Below, piece after piece: positions 1 to 6,287 of a stretch of 17,687 nt of DNA (position 1 is the first letter of the stretch; the number at the start of each line of letters is the position of its first letter). The stretch is from DASYYE01 sp035946955 (GTDB lineage: Bacteria > Actinomycetota > Actinomycetes > Streptosporangiales > Streptosporangiaceae), in the NCBI GenBank assembly GCA_035946955.1, contig DASYYE010000247.1, positions 1 to 17,687 of the forward strand. Direction: 5' to 3'. Made by a program: the position numbers and the translations under genes. Under the pieces are notes generated by a model that was not told the DNA's origin, did no database searches, and worked only from the letters and a program-made list of their open reading frames with translations.

Positions 1-16
1 CCCCCCCCCCCCCCCC
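1..16. other. Homopolymer run of C at the contig edge
   Basis: The window opens with 16 consecutive C residues before ordinary sequence begins. No feature explains it. A pure homopolymer exactly at the first base is most simply a sequencing or assembly artefact at the end of a contig, or a real poly-C/G tract where assembly stopped. Any reading frame crossing it is unreliable. Confidence 0.6.
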
Positions 17-142
17 AGGATGGTTCAGCTTGAGGTAGGTGGTCTTCCAATGGAGTTCCTGCCACTCGGCGATCTCGGTCGACGCCGTTCCAGCAGTGGG
101 CTCCGTTGCCGCCCAGGCCAACTTGACAGACCAACCGAGCGC
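17..142 (-). CDS. Partial open frame running off the contig end, unknown product
   Basis: On the minus strand a frame is open from just after a TAG (143-145) to the contig end. Its composition is protein-like, with segments such as LGWSVKLAWAATEP and EIAEWQELHWKTTYLKL. It lies directly downstream of the putative RiPP precursor and in the same orientation, so it could be the start of the next gene in that cluster. There is no ATG or GTG with a ribosome-binding site near its beginning. The only candidate start is a TTG at 119-121, without a Shine-Dalgarno sequence, so the true start may lie in another frame or the gene may be broken. I do not recognise the family. Confidence 0.25.
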
Positions 143-162
143 CTAACTGTACGGCTTTGCCG

Positions 163-330
163 TTAGCCGCCGGAGCAGCCGATGACAGTCCCGGCGGAGG
201 AAGCGGTGGCGATGGGCGTGCTAAGGGTTCCGGCGCAGCCGACGGTGTTCGTACTACTGGTGCCTGACACCTCGCCGAGTTCTTCCACCATGATGTCCGC
301 GCTGTCAGCCGCAGGAGTCTCTTCCTTCAT
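163..330 (-). CDS. Putative RiPP (lanthipeptide-like) precursor peptide, 55 aa
   Basis: This minus-strand ORF starts at ATG 328-330 and ends at TAA 163-165. A purine-rich stretch, AGAAGAGAGAG, lies just upstream of the ATG. Residues 1-23 are acidic (E3, E4, D9, D12, E16, E17, E20), with an EEL at 16-18 and a GEVSG segment at 19-23. The remaining 32 residues contain 13 Ser/Thr, two Cys (C32, C52), many Gly/Ala, no charged or aromatic residues, and end in CSGG. Two spacings resemble lanthionine or labionin-type patterns: S26-x2-T29-x2-C32 and S45-x2-T48-x3-C52. An acidic leader followed by a Ser/Thr/Cys core is the hallmark of a ribosomally made, post-translationally modified peptide. No modifying enzyme is in the window, because the contig ends 160 bp downstream. 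The class (II, III or another) cannot be set. Chance low-complexity coding is the main alternative. Confidence 0.5.
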   Translation of the reverse strand: MKEETPAADSADIMVEELGEVSGTSSTNTVGCAGTLSTPIATASSAGTVIGCSGG

Positions 331-391
331 CGTTTCTCTCTCTTCTAGGTCATCCGGGGAAATGTTATTGACAAGTAGTAAAGCCCTCCAC

Positions 392-665
392 TCAGCCCAT
401 GTCAGTTGACGATCTCGTCACACGGAACAGTTCAACCGGAGACCTGGCCGCCCCGTCAGGCCCAAATAGGGTGCGCAGGTAGCGGCAGAACTCCAGGAAC
501 CGGGTCCGGTTCTTGCGTGGCTTGACGTGTCCGTAGAGCCTGTCTTCGGCCAGCTCATAGGCGGCGAACAGGTGCCGCTGAGGTGCGGTTGTAGGTGGCG
601 TGGAGCCGCCGTGGTTCCCGGCCTGGGTCTTTGCCCTTGCCGCTGGCGGTTAGCGGAGCATCTAC
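392..665 (-). pseudogene. Truncated, frameshifted IS630-type transposase remnant
   Basis: Minus-strand translation gives two adjacent segments in different frames. Upstream (about 590-665) is KGKDPGREPRRLHATYNRT. Downstream (about 430-580) is HLFAAYELAEDRLYGHVKP followed by KNRTRFLEFCRYLR. From memory of the family, these match the central part of IS630-type DDE transposases of actinomycetes, including the segment just before the second catalytic Asp. The frame changes near 575-590. After CRYLRTLFGPDG the similarity stops, so the IADNFS-type motif and the C-terminal catalytic residue are missing. The frame runs on through unrelated codons to TGA at 392-394. This is a dead fragment lying immediately upstream of the putative precursor gene. 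No terminal repeats were found. Confidence 0.6.
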
Positions 666-945
666 CTGAGGCCATGCCGCAGGAACAGCACCTGCCAGTG
701 TCCTGTGTCATGGTCAGCCCGCAGCCGGCCCTGCGGCAGCGACCCGCTCCGCCGTTGGCCAGGCCGCACACGGCGCACCAGTCGGACGGCTACCGCAATC
801 TCGTGCCCAGCAGGAACCCGCCACAGCGGCCAGGCCAGCCTGCTTGCAGCGGACCTCCTGGGCGCGTGCTCGTGAGTGACTGTGAAACCTCGCCACAGGC
901 CGACCGATCGGGCACGCAACGGGCACGCGGCTACGCATTACGAAG
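666..945. other. Unassigned stretch between the IS remnant and the small broken gene
   Basis: Several overlapping open frames exist on both strands, but none has a convincing start, ribosome-binding site or recognisable family. A minus-strand frame contains segments such as GHWQVLFLRHGLR that could be coding residue of an eroded gene. I cannot assign it. Confidence 0.3.
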
Positions 946-1200
946 ATGATTACGCTTCTCACCTATGCGGCCCGGGCAGCGCTGCTCGAAGGCGGGCTCT
1001 TGTGCCAGCAAGGCCGCTAACGCGAAGCAGCCCGGCCACTGGCGCGGGGCTGGCCACTCGCCTCCCGCCAGCATCGGCAGGACGCGCTTGGTGCCGCGGC
1101 CCCAGCACTAAAAGCGGCCTATCGCGCGGACCCGGACGACTTCGCGACCATCTGGCTCGCCGAGACCGGCACCGCTCCACCCCGCTGGCTGGAGGACTGA
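946..1200 (+). pseudogene. Possible small gene interrupted by one in-frame stop
   Basis: One plus-strand frame runs from ATG 946-948 to TGA 1198-1200 with a single internal TAA at 1018-1020. Codons before the stop (MITLLTYAARAALLEGG) and after it (ending ATIWLAETGTAPPRWLED) both look coding and are rich in Ala, Leu and acidic residues. Read through, it would be about 84 aa. The simplest explanation is a decayed small gene, consistent with the eroded surroundings. The part after the stop could also be the 3' end of another gene. The family is not recognised. Confidence 0.3.
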
Positions 1201-1407
1201 GTTAGATGCTACGGACACCAGCGGCACGCTGCCCCAGGTCATGGACCGTAGTCATAGCGTCGCTCTGCGTCAGCAGATGAGCGGCCGGAACCTCACGGGA
1301 CATCAGGGCGCCCAGTAACAAAAGTGACAATCCCGGGCGTGCTGACCAGGGTCGGCGCATGGCCATCGGTTGGACAGCGCAACTCCAGCCCGTCCGCCGT
1401 GGCATGC

Positions 1408-1447
1408 GTGCGTGGTTTTCTATAAAAGATTCTCGAAAACCACGCAC
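1408..1447. repeat. Perfect 13-bp inverted repeat with 14-bp AT-rich centre
   Basis: GTGCGTGGTTTTC at 1408-1420 is the exact reverse complement of GAAAACCACGCAC at 1435-1447. The 14-bp spacer is AT-rich and contains TATAAAAG. The element stands out in GC-rich surroundings with no gene around it. It could be a relic of mobile-element ends brought together, a regulatory operator, or a hairpin-forming site. No family can be assigned. Confidence 0.6.
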
Positions 1448-1913
1448 TCATCCGCCAGTGCCCACCGGACCACCGGCCCTGTTTGTCCCTTATATGCGGT
1501 ATGTGGTGCACTGAGCCTGGGAGGTGTGGCGCCCCGGGCGGGGATCCCCGCCATGCCGGGGCCGATGAATGTGGGGACATGGATAAAGGGCTGTCCCCGA
1601 CCTGACAACCGGTCGCGCGGGCCAGGCCCCGGGGCCGGGCTGACCAGACAGCGGTAAGCGCCATGGGACGGCCGTCGGCCGCGGGGCCGACAGCCGTGTG
1701 GGGCGGGTGGCGGGGCGTGGCCTGGTGGGCCAGCGCGGCAGGGGCCGTTCCCCACGGGTTGGGCGTGGGCACGAACCGTACGCCTTCGGGCTGAGGCTGG
1801 TGGCTGGAGCGCTGGTTGCGCCTCCTCGCTGCCTGGCGGGGTGGCCGCTCGCTGTGTGGTCTAGAGCTGCGCTGTCCACTCGATCACCAATGTGCGGGCC
1901 GTGGGCTGGCCCG

Positions 1914-1956
1914 GTTCAGACTTCCTCTGGTCCCCTATAGGGGTGAAAATCTGAAC
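1914..1956 (-). terminator. Nested hairpin downstream of the GalT-family gene, possible terminator
   Basis: Fifteen bases beyond the GalT-family stop, an outer inverted repeat (1914-1923 with 1947-1956, ten pairs including one G-U) encloses a perfect 12-bp palindrome, CCCCTATAGGGG, at 1932-1943. On the transcript this would fold as a long hairpin with a second hairpin inside. There is no T-run, so it would be an L-shaped or processing-type terminator. A protein-binding palindrome is the alternative. Confidence 0.45.
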
Positions 1957-1970
1957 TGCTGACGAGCCGA

Positions 1971-2867
1971 TCATGTGCCCGTACGGGACTCGGGGCTGGG
2001 GAGCCCCTCAGTCGAGGGCTTGCGGAGGCGGGTGGCGGCGTCCAGGGGGTCTACGGGGTCGAAGAAGACGCCGGCGCCTAGCTCGGCAGATGCCAGGTGG
2101 CGGCGTACGCCGGGGGCGCGCACGGCTGGCGCTACGTGCAGGTGCAGGTGAGCGGTGAGCCAGTCTCCGGGTGCGGATGGCCGCTGGTGGAACCACATCA
2201 TGTACGGGGCGTCTGGGCCGAAGAGGCGCTGCATGCGCGTAAGGGTCTCCACGAGCATCACGGCTAGGCCAGCTCGCAGTGTCTCGCCGGCCGCGGGCAG
2301 GTCGGGCACGTGGCTGTGAGGGGCGAGGACGAGTTCGTACGGCCAGGAAGGGGCCCACGGGACGGCGGCGCGCCAGGCGTGGTGCTCCGCGACGACGAGT
2401 TCCCCGCTTGGCTCGCGGCACAGTTCGCAGGTACCGGTGCCGAGCTCGGCGGCTGCGATCGGCGGGACCACCCCGAAGGCCATGACCTGGCTGTGCGGGT
2501 GGTCGATGGTGGCACCGATCTGGCGTCCCCGGTTCTCGAACACGAACACGTAACCGACGTCGTCGCGGGCGGAGAGCACCGCCGTGCGCGCTGACCACAA
2601 CTCGACCACCCGGGCGCTCTGCTCCTCCCCCAGGGCCGGGAATGTCGCGTGGTGGTCGGGGCTGTGGAGGATGACCTCGTGACGGCCCTCAGGCAGGGCG
2701 GGCCAGCGGTTGGGAATCCACCTGACGTGATAGGGGTCCGGTGCCTCGAGCCCGCCCGGGCAGAACGGGCAGTGCCCCTCAGGCAGGTTGGGCCGCTGCT
2801 GACGCCACGGGGTGAGCACCGCATAGGCGCCGGTCAACGGGTCGATACGCAGGTCAGGCTCGCTCAT
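1971..2867 (-). CDS. galT: GalT-family nucleotidylyltransferase (galactose-1-phosphate uridylyltransferase-like)
   Basis: The 298-aa protein has the hallmarks of the GalT branch of the HIT superfamily. CPFC at residues 33-36 supplies two Cys for a metal site, and HPHSQ at 123-127 contains the nucleophilic His (H125) that is uridylylated. A second Cys pair is at 147/150, and a C-terminal HLHLH lies at 240-244. In the Leloir pathway GalT swaps UMP between UDP-glucose and galactose-1-phosphate in the cytoplasm. No galK or galE is nearby. Instead the gene follows fahA after a 29-bp gap in the tyrosine-degradation operon, so its true substrate is uncertain. At about 300 residues it is shorter than classical GalT (about 350). 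The ATG at 2865-2867 has a modest AAGGG upstream. Confidence 0.85.
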   Translation of the reverse strand: MSEPDLRIDPLTGAYAVLTPWRQQRPNLPEGHCPFCPGGLEAPDPYHVRWIPNRWPALPEGRHEVILHSPDHHATFPALGEEQSARVVELWSARTAVLSARDDVGYVFVFENRGRQIGATIDHPHSQVMAFGVVPPIAAAELGTGTCELCREPSGELVVAEHHAWRAAVPWAPSWPYELVLAPHSHVPDLPAAGETLRAGLAVMLVETLTRMQRLFGPDAPYMMWFHQRPSAPGDWLTAHLHLHVAPAVRAPGVRRHLASAELGAGVFFDPVDPLDAATRLRKPSTEGLPSPESRTGT

Positions 2868-2896
2868 GGACCCTTGCTGTGAAGTGAGGTGGCGGG

Positions 2897-4093
2897 TCAG
2901 CGTGGGCCGGGCGGGCTGATCACGCCACGGACCTCACCGAGGCTCACGGTCGTGCCATGCGGACCCGGGGCCCTGCCAATGATAACCACCTCGTCCCCGT
3001 CGTGCAGGAACGTGCGGGTGGTCCCGTCCGGCAGCACCAGCGGCTCCGCCCCGCCCATGGACAGCTCGAGCAGGCAGCCGCGCTCGTCATGGCCGGGGCC
3101 ACTGACCGTGCCCGAGGCGAACAGGTCACCGGTGCGCAGCGCGGTGCCGTTGACGGTCAGGTGGGCGAGTTGCTGCGGCCCGGTCCAGTACATCGCCGCG
3201 AAAGGCGGCCGGGAGACCACCGTCCCGTTGAGCCGCACCTCGAGCCGGATGTCCAGGCCCCCCGGCCGGGCACCGGAGTCGTCGAGGTAGCCGGCTGGCC
3301 GGGGGTCGCGGGGTGGGGGCGCGGTCCAGGCGGCATCCAGCGCGGCCAGCGGCACCACCCAGGCACCCACCGAGGTCGCGAACGACTTACCGAGGAACGG
3401 GCCGAGCGGGACGTACTCGAATGCCTGGATGTCCCGCGCGGACCAGTCATTGACCAGGCACACGCCGAACACGTGGTCAGCGAATGCCGACAGCGGCACA
3501 GGGGCACCCGCCGGGGGCGGCACGCCCACCACAAAACCTACTTCCGCTTCCAGGTCGAGGCGGCCGGTCGGCCCCGTTACCACCTGGCCTGCTGGTCCCC
3601 GGTGCTGACCACCCGGCCGCGCAATGGGCGTGCCGGACACCACCACCGTGCCCGCCCGGCCGTGGTACCCGATGGGCAGGTGCTTCCAGGCTGGCGGCAA
3701 CGGCTCCTGACCTGGCCGCAGCAGCCTGCCGACGGTCGCCGCGTGGTGCTCGGAGGCGTAGAAGTCCACATAGTCGGCCACGGTGAACGGCAGGTGCATC
3801 CGGGCGGCGTCCGCCGAGACCAGGAACGGCTCGACCCTGGCCCGGTGCTCCGCAACCAGCAGCCACCACCGCAGCGTGTCCCGGACCTCCGCCCAGGTGG
3901 CCGGCCCAGCAGCCAGCAGCTTGTCGAGGTTGCCCGCTTCGAACAGGGTGGCGTGGCGAGGCAGCAGGCTCGCGGCCGCAGCGGTGAGGTCCAGGATGGC
4001 CTCACCGGCCGCGACCCCGACACGCAGTCCGGCTGTCCCCTCGCTGGAGAACGACCCATAGGCCAGGGCCTGCAGAGACGGCCCGGTCGTCAC
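2897..4093 (-). CDS. fahA: Fumarylacetoacetase
   Basis: This 398-aa enzyme hydrolyses 4-fumarylacetoacetate to fumarate and acetoacetate, the last step of tyrosine and phenylalanine degradation. Family motifs are in order. DYVDFYASEHHA at 107-118 holds the metal-ligand Asp (D110) and the catalytic His region. LEAEVG at 181-186 holds the two metal-binding Glu (E182, E184). NDWSARDIQAFEY at 215-227 holds D216, followed by PLGPFLGKSF. The C-terminal GDLFASGTVSGP is also typical. Full length is normal for the family. The start overlaps the stop of hppD in an ATGA arrangement (4090-4093), so the two are translationally coupled. The enzymes linking them, homogentisate dioxygenase and maleylacetoacetate isomerase, are not in the window. 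Confidence 0.96.
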   Translation of the reverse strand: MTTGPSLQALAYGSFSSEGTAGLRVGVAAGEAILDLTAAAASLLPRHATLFEAGNLDKLLAAGPATWAEVRDTLRWWLLVAEHRARVEPFLVSADAARMHLPFTVADYVDFYASEHHAATVGRLLRPGQEPLPPAWKHLPIGYHGRAGTVVVSGTPIARPGGQHRGPAGQVVTGPTGRLDLEAEVGFVVGVPPPAGAPVPLSAFADHVFGVCLVNDWSARDIQAFEYVPLGPFLGKSFATSVGAWVVPLAALDAAWTAPPPRDPRPAGYLDDSGARPGGLDIRLEVRLNGTVVSRPPFAAMYWTGPQQLAHLTVNGTALRTGDLFASGTVSGPGHDERGCLLELSMGGAEPLVLPDGTTRTFLHDGDEVVIIGRAPGPHGTTVSLGEVRGVISPPGPR

Positions 4094-5250
4094 AGGTTGC
4101 CGCGCCGGGCCTGCTCGCGTTCGATCGCCTCGAACAGGGCCTTGAAGTTCCCCTTGCCAAAGCCCAGCGACCCGTGCCGCTCGATCAGTTCGAAGAACAC
4201 GGTCGGGCGGTCCTGGACGGGCTTGCTGAAGACCTGCAGCAGGTAGCCGTCCTCGTCACGGTCGGCGAGGATCTTCAGGTCACGCAGCACGTCCAGGGGC
4301 ACCCGGGTGTCACCGACCCACTCCCCCAGCGCGTCGTAGTAGGTGTCCGGGGTGTCCAGGAACTCCACGCCCATCTCCCGCATGGCCCGGACGCTGCTGA
4401 CGATGTCACCCGTGGCGAGCGCGATGTGCTGGACGCCCGCACCGCCGAAGAACTCCAGGTACTCATCGATCTGGGACTTGCGCTTGCCCACGGCGGGCTC
4501 ATTGAGCGGGAACTTCACCCGGTGGTTGCCGTTGGCCACGACCTTCGACATGAGCGCGGAGTACTCGGTGGCGATGTCGTCGCCGACGAACTCCTTCATG
4601 TTCGTAAAGCCCATCACCCGGTGGTAGAAGTCGACCCACTCGTCCATCCGGCCCAGCTCGACATTGCCGACGCAGTGGTCGATCGCCTGGAAGTAGCGCT
4701 TCGGGTGGTGCGCTGGCTTGGCGTGGAACACCGGCCCGGCCGGCACGAAGCCGGGCAGGAACGGCCCGTGGTAGTAGGCCCGGTCGATCAGGGTGTGCCT
4801 GGTCTGGCCGTAGGCCGCCACCGCCGCGACGCGCACGGTGCCGTCGGCGTCGCTGACGTTGTGCGGCTCGGCCAGCACCGTGGCACCAACCTCGTGGGCG
4901 TGGTGCACCGCCCGGTCCACGTCAGGCACGGTCAAGGCGAGGTCCACCACGCCGTCGCCATGGGAGGCCACCGAAGCGCCCACCGCGGTGCCGCAGCGGA
5001 CCTCCCCGGTGAACACGAACCGCGCTGAGCCCGAGACCAAGACGTACTCTGCCGCCTCGGGGCTGCCGGTCTCCGGGCCACGGTAGGCGACACAGGTCAT
5101 CCCGAACGCACTCGAGTAGTAGTGCGCGGCCTGCCTGGCATTGCCCACATAGAAACGGACGTGGTCCATGCCCGCCACAGGGAACGGGTCATGGCTCATG
5201 TCATGGTCCACCGCGCCGACGAGACGCTCGGCCTGGGTCATGGCGGTCAT
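4090..5250 (-). CDS. hppD: 4-hydroxyphenylpyruvate dioxygenase
   Basis: This Fe(II) enzyme converts 4-hydroxyphenylpyruvate to homogentisate, the committed step of tyrosine catabolism. The 386-aa protein has the two vicinal-oxygen-chelate halves typical of the family. The three iron ligands are visible in the C-terminal half: H192 (AIDHCVGNV), H275 (GVQHIALAT) and E354 (FFELIER). The ending GFGKGNFKALFEAIEREQ is characteristic of HPPD. I chose the ATG at 5248-5250 because it has a strong GGAGG five bases upstream. A longer frame reaches 5385 but would cross the divergent promoter region. It is the first gene of the hppD-fahA-galT operon and is divergent from an AsnC/Lrp regulator that probably controls it. 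Confidence 0.97.
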   Translation of the reverse strand: MTAMTQAERLVGAVDHDMSHDPFPVAGMDHVRFYVGNARQAAHYYSSAFGMTCVAYRGPETGSPEAAEYVLVSGSARFVFTGEVRCGTAVGASVASHGDGVVDLALTVPDVDRAVHHAHEVGATVLAEPHNVSDADGTVRVAAVAAYGQTRHTLIDRAYYHGPFLPGFVPAGPVFHAKPAHHPKRYFQAIDHCVGNVELGRMDEWVDFYHRVMGFTNMKEFVGDDIATEYSALMSKVVANGNHRVKFPLNEPAVGKRKSQIDEYLEFFGGAGVQHIALATGDIVSSVRAMREMGVEFLDTPDTYYDALGEWVGDTRVPLDVLRDLKILADRDEDGYLLQVFSKPVQDRPTVFFELIERHGSLGFGKGNFKALFEAIEREQARRGNL

Positions 5251-5335
5251 GGTCGCCTCCAGAAGAGTGATACCCGATCTGCGAAGCAGCCCAGCAGAAG
5301 CAGGAACGTACAGGCAACTTTCACGCAACGACCTA

Positions 5336-5358
5336 TACGATTTGTAAAGATCATCGTA
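5336..5358. promoter_or_regulatory. Candidate AsnC/Lrp operator between hppD and its divergent regulator
   Basis: In the 134-bp divergent intergenic region, the inverted repeat TACGAT (5336-5341) and ATCGTA (5353-5358) flanks an 11-bp AT-rich core. This is the most AT-rich spot of the region and is palindromic, as expected for a dimeric Lrp-type repressor or activator. A weak minus-strand promoter (TTACGA, 16 bp, TATAGG; 5359 to 5332) would overlap it, putting hppD under direct control. A direct repeat of GCAAC lies alongside (5314-5318 and 5325-5329). The promoter assignment is inferred. Confidence 0.45.
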
Positions 5359-5384
5359 ATCTGCCAGCTGCTGAGGTGCGCACA

Positions 5385-5879
5385 ATGACCGTTGGCCTAG
5401 ATGCCCTGGATGTGCGGTTGCTGAGGGCTGTGACTGAGCACCCCCGGAGCGGGTTCCTGGAGCTGTCCCGGCTCACCGGGGTGTCCCGCGTCACCGTACA
5501 GGCACGCCTGGAACGGATGGAACGCGGTGGTGTAGTGACCGGGTACGGACCCGGGGTCGACCTGACAGCGGCCGGCTACCCGGTCCGGGCAGTGGCCACG
5601 CTGGAGATCAGCCAGGGTGCCCTGGAAGAGGTCGGGGCTGGGCTGGCCGGCATCCCACAGGTGCTGGAGGCCTACGCCACCACCGGCACCGGAGACGTCC
5701 ATTGCCAACTCGCGGCAGAGTCACACCTGGACCTGCAGGATGCGCTGCTGCGCATCGACCGCATCCCCGCCGTCACCCGCTCCAACTCGGTGGTGGTGCT
5801 CAGCCAGGTCGTCCCCCCGCGCTTCCTCCCCCTCCTGGAGTCCACCCCCCGCCCCGAACCCACCCGCACCCGCCACTGA
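5385..5879 (+). CDS. AsnC/Lrp-family transcriptional regulator
   Basis: The 164-aa protein starts MTVGLDALDVRLLRAV, a typical Lrp opening. A winged HTH follows (about residues 24-56, LSRLTGVSRVTVQARLERM), then a RAM-type ligand-binding domain (about 68-140, with TGTGDVHC near the middle). A GTG at 5376 is in frame, but the ATG at 5385-5387 has GAGGTG at a better distance and fits the family's N-terminus. It is divergent from hppD, so it probably senses tyrosine, 4-hydroxyphenylpyruvate or a related amino or keto acid and controls the degradation operon. That role is inferred from position. The Pro-rich C-terminal tail (about 150-164) is extra compared with core Lrp proteins. Confidence 0.9.
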   Translation: MTVGLDALDVRLLRAVTEHPRSGFLELSRLTGVSRVTVQARLERMERGGVVTGYGPGVDLTAAGYPVRAVATLEISQGALEEVGAGLAGIPQVLEAYATTGTGDVHCQLAAESHLDLQDALLRIDRIPAVTRSNSVVVLSQVVPPRFLPLLESTPRPEPTRTRH

Positions 5880-5916
5880 CCAGTGACATTGCGGCTGCCC
5901 ACCGTACAATCCGCCT

Positions 5917-6243
5917 ATGGCCTATGACGACGCCCTGGCCGAGCGGCTACGTGACCGGCTCGGGGACTCCGCCGGGGTCACCGAGAAGAAGATGTTCGGC
6001 GGGCTGGCTTTCCTGACCCACGGCAACATGACCGTGGGGGTACACGGCGACGACCTCATCGCGCGGGTCGACCCCACTGCCATGGACGAGGCACTGGCCC
6101 AGCCCGGGGCACGCCCTTTCGACATGACGGGCCGCCCGATGAAGGGCTGGGTCGTGGTCGCAGGGGAAGAGCTTGACGACGGCACACTCGACGCGTGGCT
6201 AGGCCGGGCCCGCGGCTACGTCGCCACACTGCCGCCGAAATAG
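5917..6243 (+). CDS. TfoX N-terminal domain protein
   Basis: The 108-aa protein is a stand-alone TfoX/Sxy N-terminal domain. Recognisable features are VTEKKMFGGLAFL (about residues 21-33), the GNMTVGVHGDDLIARVD stretch, and the RPFDMTGRPMKGWV block (about 69-82). This domain is common in actinobacteria as a single-domain cytosolic protein of unknown function. The competence role known from gammaproteobacterial Sxy/TfoX should not be assumed here. It begins 37 bp after the AsnC-type gene in the same direction and could be cotranscribed with it. It ends at a strong hairpin shared with the convergent MerR gene. Confidence 0.88.
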   Translation: MAYDDALAERLRDRLGDSAGVTEKKMFGGLAFLTHGNMTVGVHGDDLIARVDPTAMDEALAQPGARPFDMTGRPMKGWVVVAGEELDDGTLDAWLGRARGYVATLPPK

Positions 6244-6245
6244 CG

Positions 6246-6281
6246 ACGCCCGGCGCCTGCGGGCGGGCAGGCGCCGGGCGT
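6246..6281. terminator. Bidirectional hairpin terminator between convergent genes
   Basis: A perfect 15-bp stem (6246-6260 with 6267-6281) with a 6-base loop sits two bases after the TfoX-N stop and six bases before the end of the convergent MerR gene. It is GC-rich and has no long T-run on either side. Its position between converging genes makes it a likely terminator for both transcripts. Confidence 0.8.
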
Positions 6282-6287
6282 TCGGTC

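Larger units (their letters stand above)
1201..1970. other. Stretch of about 770 bp with no supportable gene
   Basis: Open frames exist on both strands, as expected in GC-rich DNA, but they lack plausible ribosome-binding sites and show no recognisable domain. The stretch contains two strong inverted repeats, listed separately (1408-1447 and 1914-1956), and otherwise nothing I can identify. Confidence 0.6.

Noticed and set aside
182..409. Plus-strand ORF of 75 aa
   Set aside because: It is antisense to the RiPP-like precursor, has no ribosome-binding site and its Ser-rich composition is a reflection of the minus-strand coding.
418..771. Minus-strand ORF of 117 aa with several Cys
   Set aside because: It runs across the IS630 remnant in the wrong frame and shows no domain; the Cys pattern is not a convincing zinc site.
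1490..1879. Overlapping minus-strand ORFs in the gene-free stretch
   Set aside because: Pro/Arg/Ala-rich, no ribosome-binding sites, several frames equally open; typical of non-coding GC-rich DNA.
2957..4246. Plus-strand ORF of 429 aa
   Set aside because: It is antisense to fahA, whose family motifs are unmistakable. Long antisense frames are normal in high-GC genes.
4174..5028. Plus-strand ORF of 284 aa
   Set aside because: It is antisense to hppD, rich in His/Val/Asp as expected from a mirrored coding frame, with no recognisable domain.
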